Shown here piece after piece: positions 1-7,413 of a DNA stretch of 12,047 bases. Under the pieces are notes generated by a model, which ran no database searches, was not told where the DNA came from, and saw only the letters and a program-made list of their open reading frames with translations. The DNA is from an uncultured bacterium. GTDB taxonomy: Bacteria; Cyanobacteriota; Vampirovibrionia; Gastranaerophilales; Gastranaerophilaceae. Each line of letters opens with the position of its first letter. Position 1 is the first letter of the stretch. The stretch lies in assembly GCA_900556295.1 (NCBI GenBank), contig USOK01000026.1, forward strand, positions 1 to 12,047, written 5' to 3'. The translations under genes were made by a program, and so were the position numbers.

Positions 1-24
1 TAGGTTTAAACAGAATAAAAATTG

Positions 25-1671
25 CTAATTTAACCCCATATTGTTAAGCTTTGTAAACTTGAGAATTGTCCAGTTCCCCTTTTGCGCAACGTTAGTAATA
101 TCAACTGTTTTCATTATTTCAGAAGCCGTTTGGTTTCGTATATATGAAAAAACAAGGAACAATAAAGGTGTTTTTAAGTAAGCATGACTATCCGTTGCAA
201 TTTGCTTTAATTGTTCTGGTGAGTAAAAAGCAACGCTGTTAAGCGTTACTATTACTACGTTTTGACCCGTTTTTAGGTCATTTAATATGTTTTTTTTGAG
301 CGTGCTTTCAAAGTATGTATTTTGTTCCGACAAAAACATATGTTTATACAAATCTTTTCCATTTCTGAAAGCGTCAGAATATGTTGTCCCGGCAGATAAA
401 TAATCTGTAAAATTACCTTTTGTTATTTCTATGACTTTGTAATCAGAAAAATCAAAGTACTTAGAAAACCTATTCGCCGGATAGTATTGCAAAATTATAA
501 TATCATTTTTTTGTAAATTTAATTGTTTAATTATGTCTGTTGGAATTTTTTGTCCCTCCGCACGACGCATTTTGGGTGCTGAATATGGAGCAAATAAAAT
601 ATAACCTAAACTAACAAGACAATAGATAGTAATTAATGAGTTTTTTAAAACTTTATTATTAATCGATGACAAGCCAAAGCATGCTAAATAAATTAAAATC
701 GGATAAATTTCTATAGAATACTTTGTTATAAATACAAGTTTTCCACTTAATGATGCGATTACTAATACTACTACTGAGGCAATTGTTGTTGATAGCAAAA
801 GAATATTAGTTTTGTTGTTTATAATAGCCTTACCAATACAAATTAATGCGATTAGTGTCGGTAAGAGCATAAGCCATGCGAGTTTCGGAATATATAAAAA
901 ATTGTCTGGTGCATTGGTTAAATTAGTCAAAAGTGGCGAGAAATAATCAGTGAACAAAAATCCGATTTTAGAAATAGAAAAATGCCCCCACCATTGAGAG
1001 AAAGACTGAGTTGTCATTATTTTTATTGCAAGTGGAGTTGTAATTAAACTAAGTATTATAATTGAACCCCAAATTGTAATAACAAGTTTTTTAAATTGTT
1101 TATAAAGATTAAGACTTAGAAAAATAAGGTTAAAGAAAACAAATACAAATCCAATTGTGTGTGTAAATAGAATTAAGAAGTTAAAAACTGTGCATAATAT
1201 CAAATTTTTTTTTGTTGGGTTTTTGATACTTTTTAGTATATATAAAAGGGATAATGCCGAAAATAAGAATAAGATGGAATAAAATCGGACTTCTTGTGAA
1301 TAATATATAAGGAAGGAACTTATTGCTGAAAATCCTGCACAAAGTATGCCTGTTTTTTCGTCCTTTTCTTTCCCTACAAAATACATTATGATGATAGAAA
1401 GAATTCCTGCGAAAGTGGACGTTAGCCTTAAAACCAAATCACTTTGCCCAAAAATAGCCATAAAGAATTTTAAGTATAAATAATAAAAAGGCATGTGACA
1501 CTGTGATTTTATGGCATCAAAAAATCCATGTGTAAATGGAGTAGCAGAAATCATCCAGCTTACGTATTCATCATTCCACAAACCGTCAGGTTTGTTTATA
1601 CAAATAAGTCTTAAAGCTATTCCCAAAACTAATATAATTGATATTGGCAAGTATTTTTTCACGATTGTCAA
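25..1671 (-). CDS. GT39/PMT-type membrane glycosyltransferase
   Basis: This 548-residue protein probably transfers sugar from a polyprenyl-phosphate-sugar donor to an acceptor on the outer face of the cytoplasmic membrane. The N-terminal helix (about 8-25) is followed by LWNDEYVS at 31-38. The D34-E35 pair matches the catalytic acidic residues in the first external loop of the PMT/ArnT/GT39 fold, and HMPFYYLYLK at 59-68 is also typical of these enzymes. Many hydrophobic segments follow to about residue 365. The last 180 residues are more polar and probably form an external domain. The first codon is TTG with AGAGGG only 3-4 nt upstream. An in-frame GTG three codons later is possible but sits about 13 nt from that site. 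It is divergent from the GT2 gene at 1715, which could supply its donor. The acceptor (lipid, protein or glycan) cannot be told from sequence. The family is fairly sure, the substrate unknown. Confidence 0.8.
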   Translation of the reverse strand: MTIVKKYLPISIILVLGIALRLICINKPDGLWNDEYVSWMISATPFTHGFFDAIKSQCHMPFYYLYLKFFMAIFGQSDLVLRLTSTFAGILSIIIMYFVGKEKDEKTGILCAGFSAISSFLIYYSQEVRFYSILFLFSALSLLYILKSIKNPTKKNLILCTVFNFLILFTHTIGFVFVFFNLIFLSLNLYKQFKKLVITIWGSIIILSLITTPLAIKIMTTQSFSQWWGHFSISKIGFLFTDYFSPLLTNLTNAPDNFLYIPKLAWLMLLPTLIALICIGKAIINNKTNILLLSTTIASVVVLVIASLSGKLVFITKYSIEIYPILIYLACFGLSSINNKVLKNSLITIYCLVSLGYILFAPYSAPKMRRAEGQKIPTDIIKQLNLQKNDIIILQYYPANRFSKYFDFSDYKVIEITKGNFTDYLSAGTTYSDAFRNGKDLYKHMFLSEQNTYFESTLKKNILNDLKTGQNVVIVTLNSVAFYSPEQLKQIATDSHAYLKTPLLFLVFSYIRNQTASEIMKTVDITNVAQKGNWTILKFTKLNNMGLN

Positions 1672-1693
1672 AATCCCTCTTTAATTATATAAT
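1665..1693 (+). promoter_or_regulatory. Sigma70-type promoter for the GT2 gene
   Basis: TTGTCA at 1665-1670 and TATAAT at 1688-1693 are separated by exactly 17 bp, five of six and six of six matches to the consensus. Transcription would start near 1700, giving a leader of about 15 nt that contains GAGGA at 1706-1710 just before the ATG at 1715. The -35 box overlaps the first codons of the divergent GT39 gene. On the opposite strand another TATAAT lies at 1689-1684, so the two -10 elements overlap back to back. The minus-strand copy has no convincing -35. Confidence 0.6.
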
Positions 1694-1714
1694 AAAAAGA
1701 AAAAAGAGGAAGAC

Positions 1715-2659
1715 ATGAAATTAGTAATCCAGATCCCTTGTTACAATGAAGAGAGTTCATTGCCTGTGACACTAAAGGCTTTACCTAAAAAAATTGACGG
1801 AATTGATGAGATACAAGTCTTAATAATTGATGATGGATCAAAAGATAGGACTGTAGAAGTTGCAAAAGAATTAGGAGTCGAAAATTTTGTTATAATGCCT
1901 CATAATTCTGGATTGGCAAGAGCTTTTGTCGCCGGAATAAATAAGGCGTTAGCGCTTGATGCAGATATAATCGTAAATACTGATGCAGATAATCAATATT
2001 GTGCAGATGATATTGAAAATCTTGTTAAACCTATTATTTCTGGAGAAGCAGATATTGTTATAGGTTCTCGTCCGGTTTCTGAAATCGAACATTTTTCTCC
2101 CTTGAAAAAATTGTTGCAAAAATTAGGTTCAAGTGTAATGAGATTAATAAGCTCTACAGACGTAGAAGATGCTCCGAGTGGATTTAGAGCTTTTTCACGA
2201 AATTCTGCAATTCAGTTGAATGTATTTGATAATTATACATATACATTGGAAACAATTATTCAAGCAAGAGCAAAAGGGCTACAATTAAAGTGCGTTCCAA
2301 TCTCAGTCAATCCTGATTTGCGAGAATCCAAATTAGTGAAAAACATGTTCGATTATATAAGACGATCAATGTTTACGATGATAAGAATGTTTATTATATA
2401 TAGACCTTTTAGGTTCTTCGCAATATTGGCAGGCATGTTTTTAGGTGTCGGAACATTAATCGGTTTAAGGTTTTTGTGGTTTTATTTGTTTGAAAGTGGG
2501 GCAGGACACATTCAGTCATTAATTCTTTCTGCAATATTAATTATTACAGGAGTTCAAATCGCTGTGATTGCAGTACTTTCAGAGTTGCTTTCTATTAATC
2601 GAAAACTGCTTGAAGATATTCAAAGACGTTTGAAGCTTCAAGACTTGCAAAAAAAATAG
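1715..2659 (+). CDS. GT2 polyprenyl-phosphate glycosyltransferase (DPM1/GtrB-like)
   Basis: This 314-residue protein likely moves a sugar from a nucleotide-sugar to undecaprenyl phosphate at the inner face of the cytoplasmic membrane. The GT-A fold starts at once with IPCYNEE at 7-13. IIDDGS at 37-42 binds the nucleotide, and the metal-binding DxD motif appears as DAD at 90-92. The acceptor-side motif SGFRAF is at 155-160. Two hydrophobic segments at about 233-258 and 266-292 anchor the C-terminus, followed by a charged tail, as in GtrB/ArnC-like members. The ATG is preceded by GAGGA about 4 nt upstream and by a good promoter. The divergent GT39 gene is a natural partner because such enzymes use lipid-linked sugars. 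Whether the sugar is glucose, mannose or aminoarabinose cannot be read from the sequence. Confidence 0.87.
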   Translation: MKLVIQIPCYNEESSLPVTLKALPKKIDGIDEIQVLIIDDGSKDRTVEVAKELGVENFVIMPHNSGLARAFVAGINKALALDADIIVNTDADNQYCADDIENLVKPIISGEADIVIGSRPVSEIEHFSPLKKLLQKLGSSVMRLISSTDVEDAPSGFRAFSRNSAIQLNVFDNYTYTLETIIQARAKGLQLKCVPISVNPDLRESKLVKNMFDYIRRSMFTMIRMFIIYRPFRFFAILAGMFLGVGTLIGLRFLWFYLFESGAGHIQSLILSAILIITGVQIAVIAVLSELLSINRKLLEDIQRRLKLQDLQKK

Positions 2660-2704
2660 GAAGTTATAATATATAGAGAGTTAAATAATAGGAATTGATT
2701 ATAT

Positions 2705-4936
2705 ATGATAAAAATTGAATTTGCACCGAAGGTAAAAGACTTTTTTACTTCCAGACAGTTTCTTAAAATTCTGTCTTTTGTAGGTTTTACGGTATTGATG
2801 ACGGCAGTTATTGCTTCTCAAAACTTTTTTTTCCAGAACATTATTGAAAATGGAATAAGTAAACGGGATATTATTGCACAAAAGACATTGACTGTTGAGG
2901 ATGTAAAACGAACCGAACAGCACAAAAAAGAAGTTGCGCAAAAAGTTGAACCTGTTATGGCTCCGGCTGAAGATGATTTTATTAAAAACAACTTACAAAC
3001 TTTACAAACATCTGTTATGCAGATTAGAAAAAAAGAGGTTCAAGAGTCTGTAAAAAAAGAAGAAATTGGTATTTTATTCGATTTGTCTGACAATTCTAAA
3101 AAAGATTTTATTATAAATTTCTTGTTAAAGGCTGATGATAACAGTATACATGAAGCTTTTGATAAGGCAAACCTTACTCTTGCAAATATTCTGAGAGTTG
3201 GTATTACAGAAAAAGACTACGAAAAAGATAATATTGATAAGATTGTCTTGAATAACTTGGTTTCGAATGTTTCTAAACGTCAAGTTTCGGTCATCAAGGC
3301 TGTATTAGAACAAGTAATTGTTCCGAACCTTGTTGTAGATGAATTCGCTACAGAAATTGCACGTAAAAATGCGCAAAATTCAGTAAAACCTTATGAGGTT
3401 GTTTTCCAAAAAGGGGATAAGATTTTGTTTGAAGGAGAACCGGTTACGAGGTTAAAACGTGATGCATTACGCCAAGCTGGTTATAATGTATATGAACTGA
3501 ATTGGACTGGTTTAGGAGCAATATATGTAATTGTATTTATTGGAACTTTTTTGTTCTTGGCTTATATGAAGTTTTTTGAAAAAGATTTTTTAGAACCTAA
3601 ATATTTGTCTATTTCAGCGTTTTTAACTTTATTTTTGGCGTTTATAGGTGTGATTTTGCCGACAGGTTTTTCTCCTTATGTTATTCCTATTCCGGCATTT
3701 CTGATTTTAATGTCAATATTTACAAAGCCAAGAATAGCTTTTGTTTCGGCTGTTATTCTACTTTCAATAATGGCAATTGGTTACCAATATAATATTCAAT
3801 ATTTGGTTGCTTTTTTGATTTTGAGTTTATTCTCAATAATTGCAATATCTCAAATTCGTTATGCAGAACGAGTTGATGTAATTAAGACTGGTTTTAATAT
3901 CGGTCTTGCCGGTTTGTTAATTGTTTTGAGTATTTATATATTAGAAAAATGTTTGATTGAAGTTGATAATGTTTTATTGATAAAAAATTGTTCATTTATT
4001 TTATTAAATGGAATATTCAGTGCAATTATCGCATCCGGTTTGATGCCATTGTTGGAAAGTATGTTCAAGATTATTACTCCGTATGGCTTGGCAGAACTTG
4101 GAGATCATAACCAAAAATTATTAAAGAGATTGCAAATAGATGCCCCGGGCACATATCACCATAGTTTGATGGTTTCAAATTTGTGTGAAGCTGCTGCAGA
4201 GGCTATTGGAGCTGATCCTATTTTGGCTAGAGTTGGTGCGCTTTATCACGATATCGGGAAATTGAAACGTCCGTTGTTCTTCGTAGAAAACCAATCTTAT
4301 TTCTTAATCGAAAATCCGCACAATAAGTTTTCTCCGAGAATTAGTAAAATGATTATTACTGCTCACCCAAAAGATGGTATTGAAATTGCAAAAGAGTACG
4401 GTTTGCCACAAGTTGTACAAAACTTTATTATTCAGCACCATGGAGAAGGACTTGCTAGTTATTTTTATAACCAAGCTGTTCAGGAAGAAGGTGTTGAAAA
4501 TGTTAAAGAAGAACAGTTTAGATATCCTGGTCCAAAACCAAATACGAAAGAAACTGCGATTTTGATGATTGCTGATGCTGTTGAGTCCGCAGTTCGTTCT
4601 TTGAAAAATCCTACTGCAGACGAAATTGAAAGCATGATTAACAAAATTATTGTTGAACGTTTGAATGATGGACAATTGTCTGATAGTCCTTTAACATTGA
4701 AAGATATTAAAACAATTGCATCAACATTTTCAAGAATTCTTCGTGGCATGCAACATAACAGAATTAAATATCAAGAAAATGTCGCAAAAGAGTTTCAAAA
4801 AGATAAAATTAATATGCCTGCAAAACTTATTGATGAGGATTTGGAAAATAAAATTAAACAGCTAGAAGGGGACTCTACTCCGAAAGAAAAAGAAAATAAT
4901 GCACCGAAAGAGGATAAGCATGACAATCAACAATAA
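2705..4936 (+). CDS. pgpH: 7TM-HD family cyclic-di-AMP phosphodiesterase PgpH
   Basis: This membrane protein of 743 residues belongs to the 7TMR-HD family, whose studied member PgpH hydrolyses c-di-AMP to pApA in the cytoplasm. One membrane helix at about 19-43 is followed by an external domain to about residue 265 (7TM-7TMR-HDED type). A block of hydrophobic helices then spans about 268-465. The cytoplasmic HD domain follows with all expected metal ligands: H485-H486, H515-D516 within HDIG, H554 in TAHPKDG and H578-H579 in QHHGEG. The C-terminal tail is highly charged. The length is usual for the family. The ATG at 2705 has only a weak AGGA 11 nt upstream, and TATAAT at 2665-2670 has no good -35. 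The gene leads a coupled cluster with ybeY and dgkA, a common bacterial arrangement. No diadenylate cyclase is visible in the window, so the c-di-AMP substrate rests on family knowledge. Confidence 0.88.
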   Translation: MIKIEFAPKVKDFFTSRQFLKILSFVGFTVLMTAVIASQNFFFQNIIENGISKRDIIAQKTLTVEDVKRTEQHKKEVAQKVEPVMAPAEDDFIKNNLQTLQTSVMQIRKKEVQESVKKEEIGILFDLSDNSKKDFIINFLLKADDNSIHEAFDKANLTLANILRVGITEKDYEKDNIDKIVLNNLVSNVSKRQVSVIKAVLEQVIVPNLVVDEFATEIARKNAQNSVKPYEVVFQKGDKILFEGEPVTRLKRDALRQAGYNVYELNWTGLGAIYVIVFIGTFLFLAYMKFFEKDFLEPKYLSISAFLTLFLAFIGVILPTGFSPYVIPIPAFLILMSIFTKPRIAFVSAVILLSIMAIGYQYNIQYLVAFLILSLFSIIAISQIRYAERVDVIKTGFNIGLAGLLIVLSIYILEKCLIEVDNVLLIKNCSFILLNGIFSAIIASGLMPLLESMFKIITPYGLAELGDHNQKLLKRLQIDAPGTYHHSLMVSNLCEAAAEAIGADPILARVGALYHDIGKLKRPLFFVENQSYFLIENPHNKFSPRISKMIITAHPKDGIEIAKEYGLPQVVQNFIIQHHGEGLASYFYNQAVQEEGVENVKEEQFRYPGPKPNTKETAILMIADAVESAVRSLKNPTADEIESMINKIIVERLNDGQLSDSPLTLKDIKTIASTFSRILRGMQHNRIKYQENVAKEFQKDKINMPAKLIDEDLENKIKQLEGDSTPKEKENNAPKEDKHDNQQ
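4908..4922 (+). promoter_or_regulatory. Ribosome binding site that fixes the ybeY start
   Basis: AAGAGG at 4908-4913 lies 6 nt before an ATG at 4920. An earlier in-frame ATG at 4899 has only A-rich sequence before it and no Shine-Dalgarno match. The site lies inside the last codons of pgpH, so ybeY translation is probably coupled to it. Confidence 0.6.
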
Positions 4937-5468
4937 TGAAGATTATAAGTATGATCCTGAAAAAGTTGACAAGAATATTTTTAGCGAAAATATTTATGAG
5001 GCTTGGCAGATAGATGAAAAATTTTATGTTGATTCTGCAAAAAAAATATTGGATTTTTATCTTTCAATTCCTGAAGTATACGAAACAAGCTGTTTAGAAG
5101 GTTTTGAATATAATACGATTTCATTTGATTTCTTGTTTTGTGACGGAGTTAAAACTCACCAAGTTAATAAGGAGTACCGTGAAAAAGATTATGTTGCAGA
5201 TATTATAACGTTTGCAATTTTTGCAGATAGCGAAGAAAAATTTATATTTGATGGGGAAATTAATCTCGGTGAAGTGATGATTGCACTAGACAAGGTTCAG
5301 GAAGAAGCAGAAAAGAAAAATGTAAGCAGAGAATATGAACTTGTGTTCTTAATAAGTCATGGAATACTTCATTTGTTAGGATTTGACCATCAGACAGAAG
5401 AAGATTATAATTTTGTTATCGGATTACAGAATAAAGCTTTAGGAAGTTTGGGATATGACAAAATTTAA
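4920..5468 (+). CDS. ybeY: Endoribonuclease YbeY (16S rRNA maturation)
   Basis: YbeY is a zinc-dependent single-strand endoribonuclease needed for 16S rRNA 3'-end maturation and ribosome quality control. The diagnostic motif HGILHLLGFDH is intact, with zinc ligands H147, H151 and H157 counted from the 4920 start. Upstream, EYREKDYVADIITFAI is the usual central YbeY block (consensus NxxyRxkDxpTDVLSF) in divergent form, and GEINLGEVMI matches the conserved GDI-I sequence. I place the start at 4920 because of a well-spaced AAGAGG; this gives 182 residues. An ATG at 4899 would give 189. Either way the protein has an N-terminal extension of roughly 20-30 residues over the usual 150-165. It overlaps the end of pgpH by 17 bp and the start of dgkA by 14 bp, so all three are likely translated from one message. 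Confidence 0.9.
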   Translation: MTINNNEDYKYDPEKVDKNIFSENIYEAWQIDEKFYVDSAKKILDFYLSIPEVYETSCLEGFEYNTISFDFLFCDGVKTHQVNKEYREKDYVADIITFAIFADSEEKFIFDGEINLGEVMIALDKVQEEAEKKNVSREYELVFLISHGILHLLGFDHQTEEDYNFVIGLQNKALGSLGYDKI

Positions 5469-5832
5469 ACAACAGGGTTTTTCAAATACATTCAAAAATG
5501 CCAGAAAGGGAATGCGTCTTGTAATTAAGTCAGAAGTGAATATAAGAGTGCATTTTTGCATTGCAATGGCGGTGCTTGCGCTTGCATTTGTATTGAATTT
5601 TTCCGCTGAAAGGATGTGCATATTACTTTTAACAATTGCGTTTGTAATTGTTTCAGAAATGTTTAATTCTGCAATAGAGTATTCTTTGGATGCCGTTTTT
5701 CATAACCGTTATTCAAGGCTTGTTGGTATGGCGAAAGATATTTCTGCAGGAGCAGTAATGTTTGCATCGGTGGTTGCAATAGTGGTTGGTGTAATTCTCT
5801 TTGGATCAGCTTTGTTGAAACTGATTGTGTAA
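5455..5832 (+). CDS. dgkA: Undecaprenol/diacylglycerol kinase (DgkA family)
   Basis: This small integral membrane kinase has 125 residues, the usual size for the family. In Gram-positive and many other bacteria such enzymes phosphorylate undecaprenol; in enterobacteria they phosphorylate diacylglycerol. Three hydrophobic helices are visible at about 34-50, 53-70 and 99-117. The active-site helix reads VSEMFNSAIE, with E68, N71 and E75 equivalent to the E69/N72/E76 set of the E. coli enzyme. It is followed by D79 and the AKD-SAGAV block at 93-101. The start overlaps ybeY by 14 bp, with AGGAAG at 5441-5446 placed 8 nt before the ATG. Undecaprenol recycling would suit a cell that also uses polyprenyl-phosphate sugars (the GT2/GT39 pair), but the lipid substrate is an inference. 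Confidence 0.88.
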   Translation: MTKFKQQGFSNTFKNARKGMRLVIKSEVNIRVHFCIAMAVLALAFVLNFSAERMCILLLTIAFVIVSEMFNSAIEYSLDAVFHNRYSRLVGMAKDISAGAVMFASVVAIVVGVILFGSALLKLIV

Positions 5833-5838
5833 TCAATC

Positions 5839-5867
5839 TTGAAAAATTCATCAAAATTTGTTATACT
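5839..5867 (+). promoter_or_regulatory. Sigma70-type promoter for the prepilin gene
   Basis: TTGAAA at 5839-5844 and TATACT at 5862-5867 are separated by 17 bp. Transcription would start near 5874. This leaves a leader of about 26 nt that contains a strong GGAGGA Shine-Dalgarno at 5888-5893, 6 nt before the ATG at 5900. The gene therefore looks separately expressed and not only by read-through from dgkA. Confidence 0.65.
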
Positions 5868-5899
5868 AAGAAAGTACAGTTTAGTTTGGAGGATTTATA

Positions 5900-6676
5900 A
5901 TGAATTTTGATTTTAGAAGAGCCGTCGGGGGGGGGGCAATAGCCCAAGCTAAATTAGGTTTTACTTTGGCTGAAGTATTGGTTACTCTTGGTATTATTGG
6001 TGTAGTTTCTGCAATGACAGTTCCTACTTTAATGCAGAATTATCAGAGAAAAAGTTATGTAACTCAATTGCATAAGGTTTATAATGAGTTGGGACAAGCT
6101 TGCGAAAGATATGTGTCTGATAATGGCTATGTTAGTTTAAGAGAATCTCGTTTGTTTAATAATCAAGCAGAAATGGCAAGATTTGCAACTACATATTTTA
6201 AAGTAACAAAGGATTGTGGTAATCGTTACTATGATTCTAATGGAAACAAATGCTTCCCAAAAACAATTGGTTCTATAGATGGGACAACCGAAGCAGATCT
6301 TTCGTCTAGGCAATGTATGAAAGTTGTTACTCTTGCTAGTGGAGCAACATTATGTTTTGACTCCGGAAATATTGAAGATGCTTCTTCTGGAGAAGATACT
6401 AATGGCGATGGTGTTGTTGATGAAAAGGATAAGGTTTTTTCTGCAAACCCATTTGATGAATTTGACAGAAATGCGATTGTTATGACAGTTGAAACCGATA
6501 TAAATGGTCCACAAGGCCCAAATATTACGGGACGTGATATATTTACACTGGATGTAAGAAGTGATTGTATGGTTTATGATGCTGATTGGACAAAAGATTC
6601 TACAATTGATACAACTCACGCTTGGCCAACTGGAATTGGTAAAATAATTGAAGATGGCTGGGAAATGAATTACTAA
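5900..6676 (+). CDS. Type IV prepilin-like protein with a poly-G tract in its leader
   Basis: The 258-residue product begins with a 20-residue basic leader ending KLG, followed by FTLAEVLVTLGIIGVVSAMT. This is a class III (prepilin) signal. PilD-type peptidase would cut after G20 and methylate F21, and E25 is the conserved +5 glutamate. The hydrophobic helix at about 21-40 would pack in a pilus or pseudopilus. The mature part has six cysteines (C68, C106, C118, C139, C152, C223), suggesting disulfides. Residues 166-177, DTNGDGVVDEKD, fit a dockerin/EF-hand calcium loop, and DINGPQGPN at 200-208 recalls a loop common in related minor pilins. The leader codons for G10-G12 lie in a run of ten G, and a change of one G stops translation within 13-17 codons. 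No pilus assembly genes are nearby, so the role (minor pilin, adhesin or secretion pseudopilin) is open. Confidence 0.85.
   Translation: MNFDFRRAVGGGAIAQAKLGFTLAEVLVTLGIIGVVSAMTVPTLMQNYQRKSYVTQLHKVYNELGQACERYVSDNGYVSLRESRLFNNQAEMARFATTYFKVTKDCGNRYYDSNGNKCFPKTIGSIDGTTEADLSSRQCMKVVTLASGATLCFDSGNIEDASSGEDTNGDGVVDEKDKVFSANPFDEFDRNAIVMTVETDINGPQGPNITGRDIFTLDVRSDCMVYDADWTKDSTIDTTHAWPTGIGKIIEDGWEMNY
5927..5936 (+). repeat. Homopolymeric G10 tract, probable phase-variation switch
   Basis: Ten consecutive G bases encode G10-G12 and the first base of A13 of the prepilin. With ten G the frame is open. With nine the frame reads GGG-CAA-TAG and stops after residue 13. With eleven it reads GGC-AAT-AGC-CCA-AGC-TAA and stops after residue 17. 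The run stands out in AT-rich DNA. Directly after it, GGGC-AATA-GCCC can form a 4-bp hairpin that could favour slippage. Confidence 0.7.
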
Positions 6677-6694
6677 TTAAATTACTAATATACT

Positions 6695-6732
6695 AAAAGA
6701 AAGCTCCTATTTTCACAGGAGCTTCTCTTTTG
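6695..6732. terminator. Bidirectional rho-independent terminator
   Basis: AAGCTCCT at 6701-6708 pairs perfectly with AGGAGCTT at 6717-6724 across an 8-nt loop. On the plus strand the stem is followed by CTCTTTT, and on the minus strand by TCTTTTAG, so it can end transcripts from both sides. It lies between the convergent prepilin gene (stop at 6676) and the winged-helix gene (stop at 6761). Confidence 0.85.
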
Positions 6733-6760
6733 GTGATTGTGATTATGAAAAGTTTTTATT

Positions 6761-7378
6761 TTAATTTAAAATAAATCCGCCTTTGTCGGCATTTTGAAGG
6801 TTTTCCCCTTCAATTTTCGCTCTTAGGTTTTTGATGTATTTGTATACATAGTCTCTTGGTAATTCTAATAAAGTTGCCAAGTCTTTCGCGTAGACGATTT
6901 TACCCTTGTTTTGCACAAAGTAATCAAACACACGTTGTTCTCTGTCTGTTAATGCTTTTTTGAATACAACTCTAACTTCATCTCTCAAGGTTTGAGTTTT
7001 TGGAGTTTCAACTTCCTTTTTCACTGTTTTTTTCGTTGCAGTTGTTTTCTTTTCAGCTTTTGGTTTAACTGTTTTTTCAGGTTTTACAGGTGTTTCTTCC
7101 TCGTGAACTTTGTGTATTGCAAACGGTGTTGGAGCGATTTCTCTTTCTCTTTCATAAGCACGTTCTGCAATTGCACTAATTCTTTCAGCGTGATTTTGTT
7201 TCCATTCAGGTTCTGATGAAACAACCGGTTTGCCTTTCAAAACTATGTCTATTAAATCATTTGTAGGCTTAGCCTCTTCTATTTTTTTCCCTAATCTAGC
7301 AGCAAATTCTTCTAATGTAATCTTTTCTAATGAGCTTCTCCATTGTTTAATCTCTTCCTTGCTCAAATATTCAGACAT
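6761..7378 (-). CDS. Orphan OmpR/PhoB-type winged-helix protein with K/P-rich linker
   Basis: I do not recognise this 205-residue protein as a named family. The C-terminal part (about 143-204) resembles the OmpR/PhoB effector domain: LTDREQRVFDYF, then AKDLATLLELP, a recognition-helix-like YVYKYIKNLRAKIEG, and KGGFIL in the place of the usual final wing hairpin (GxGYxL). There is no receiver domain. Instead the N-terminal 90 residues are charged and probably helical (SKEEIKQWRSSLEKITLEEF), joined by a linker of Lys, Pro, Thr and Glu at about 95-130. A DNA-binding role is inferred from the fold resemblance; such winged helices can also bind protein. The ATG has AGGAG 7 nt upstream. A 16-bp palindrome and an octamer repeat array lie upstream, and a terminator follows the stop. 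Confidence 0.65.
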   Translation of the reverse strand: MSEYLSKEEIKQWRSSLEKITLEEFAARLGKKIEEAKPTNDLIDIVLKGKPVVSSEPEWKQNHAERISAIAERAYEREREIAPTPFAIHKVHEEETPVKPEKTVKPKAEKKTTATKKTVKKEVETPKTQTLRDEVRVVFKKALTDREQRVFDYFVQNKGKIVYAKDLATLLELPRDYVYKYIKNLRAKIEGENLQNADKGGFILN

Positions 7379-7413
7379 TCATAATCTCCTATAAACTATA
7401 ATCTGTGTCTCTT

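Noticed and set aside
1205..1213. Nine-T run (A9 on the coding strand) inside the GT39 gene as a phase-variation tract
   Set aside because: A/T runs of this length are expected in AT-rich DNA, and it lies in mid-gene with no sign of selection; the G10 tract is far less likely by chance.
2825..2832. Eight-T run near the start of pgpH
   Set aside because: Background for this base composition; it encodes part of the first external segment and nothing else points to switching.
4304..4749. Antisense and alternate-frame open frames inside the HD-domain part of pgpH
   Set aside because: They lie opposite or within a strongly conserved coding region, have biased shadow composition and show no recognisable motif or Shine-Dalgarno.
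6992..7216. Plus-strand open frame rich in Phe, Cys and Ser opposite the winged-helix gene
   Set aside because: It is the complement of the Lys/Pro/Glu linker codons and has no credible protein features.
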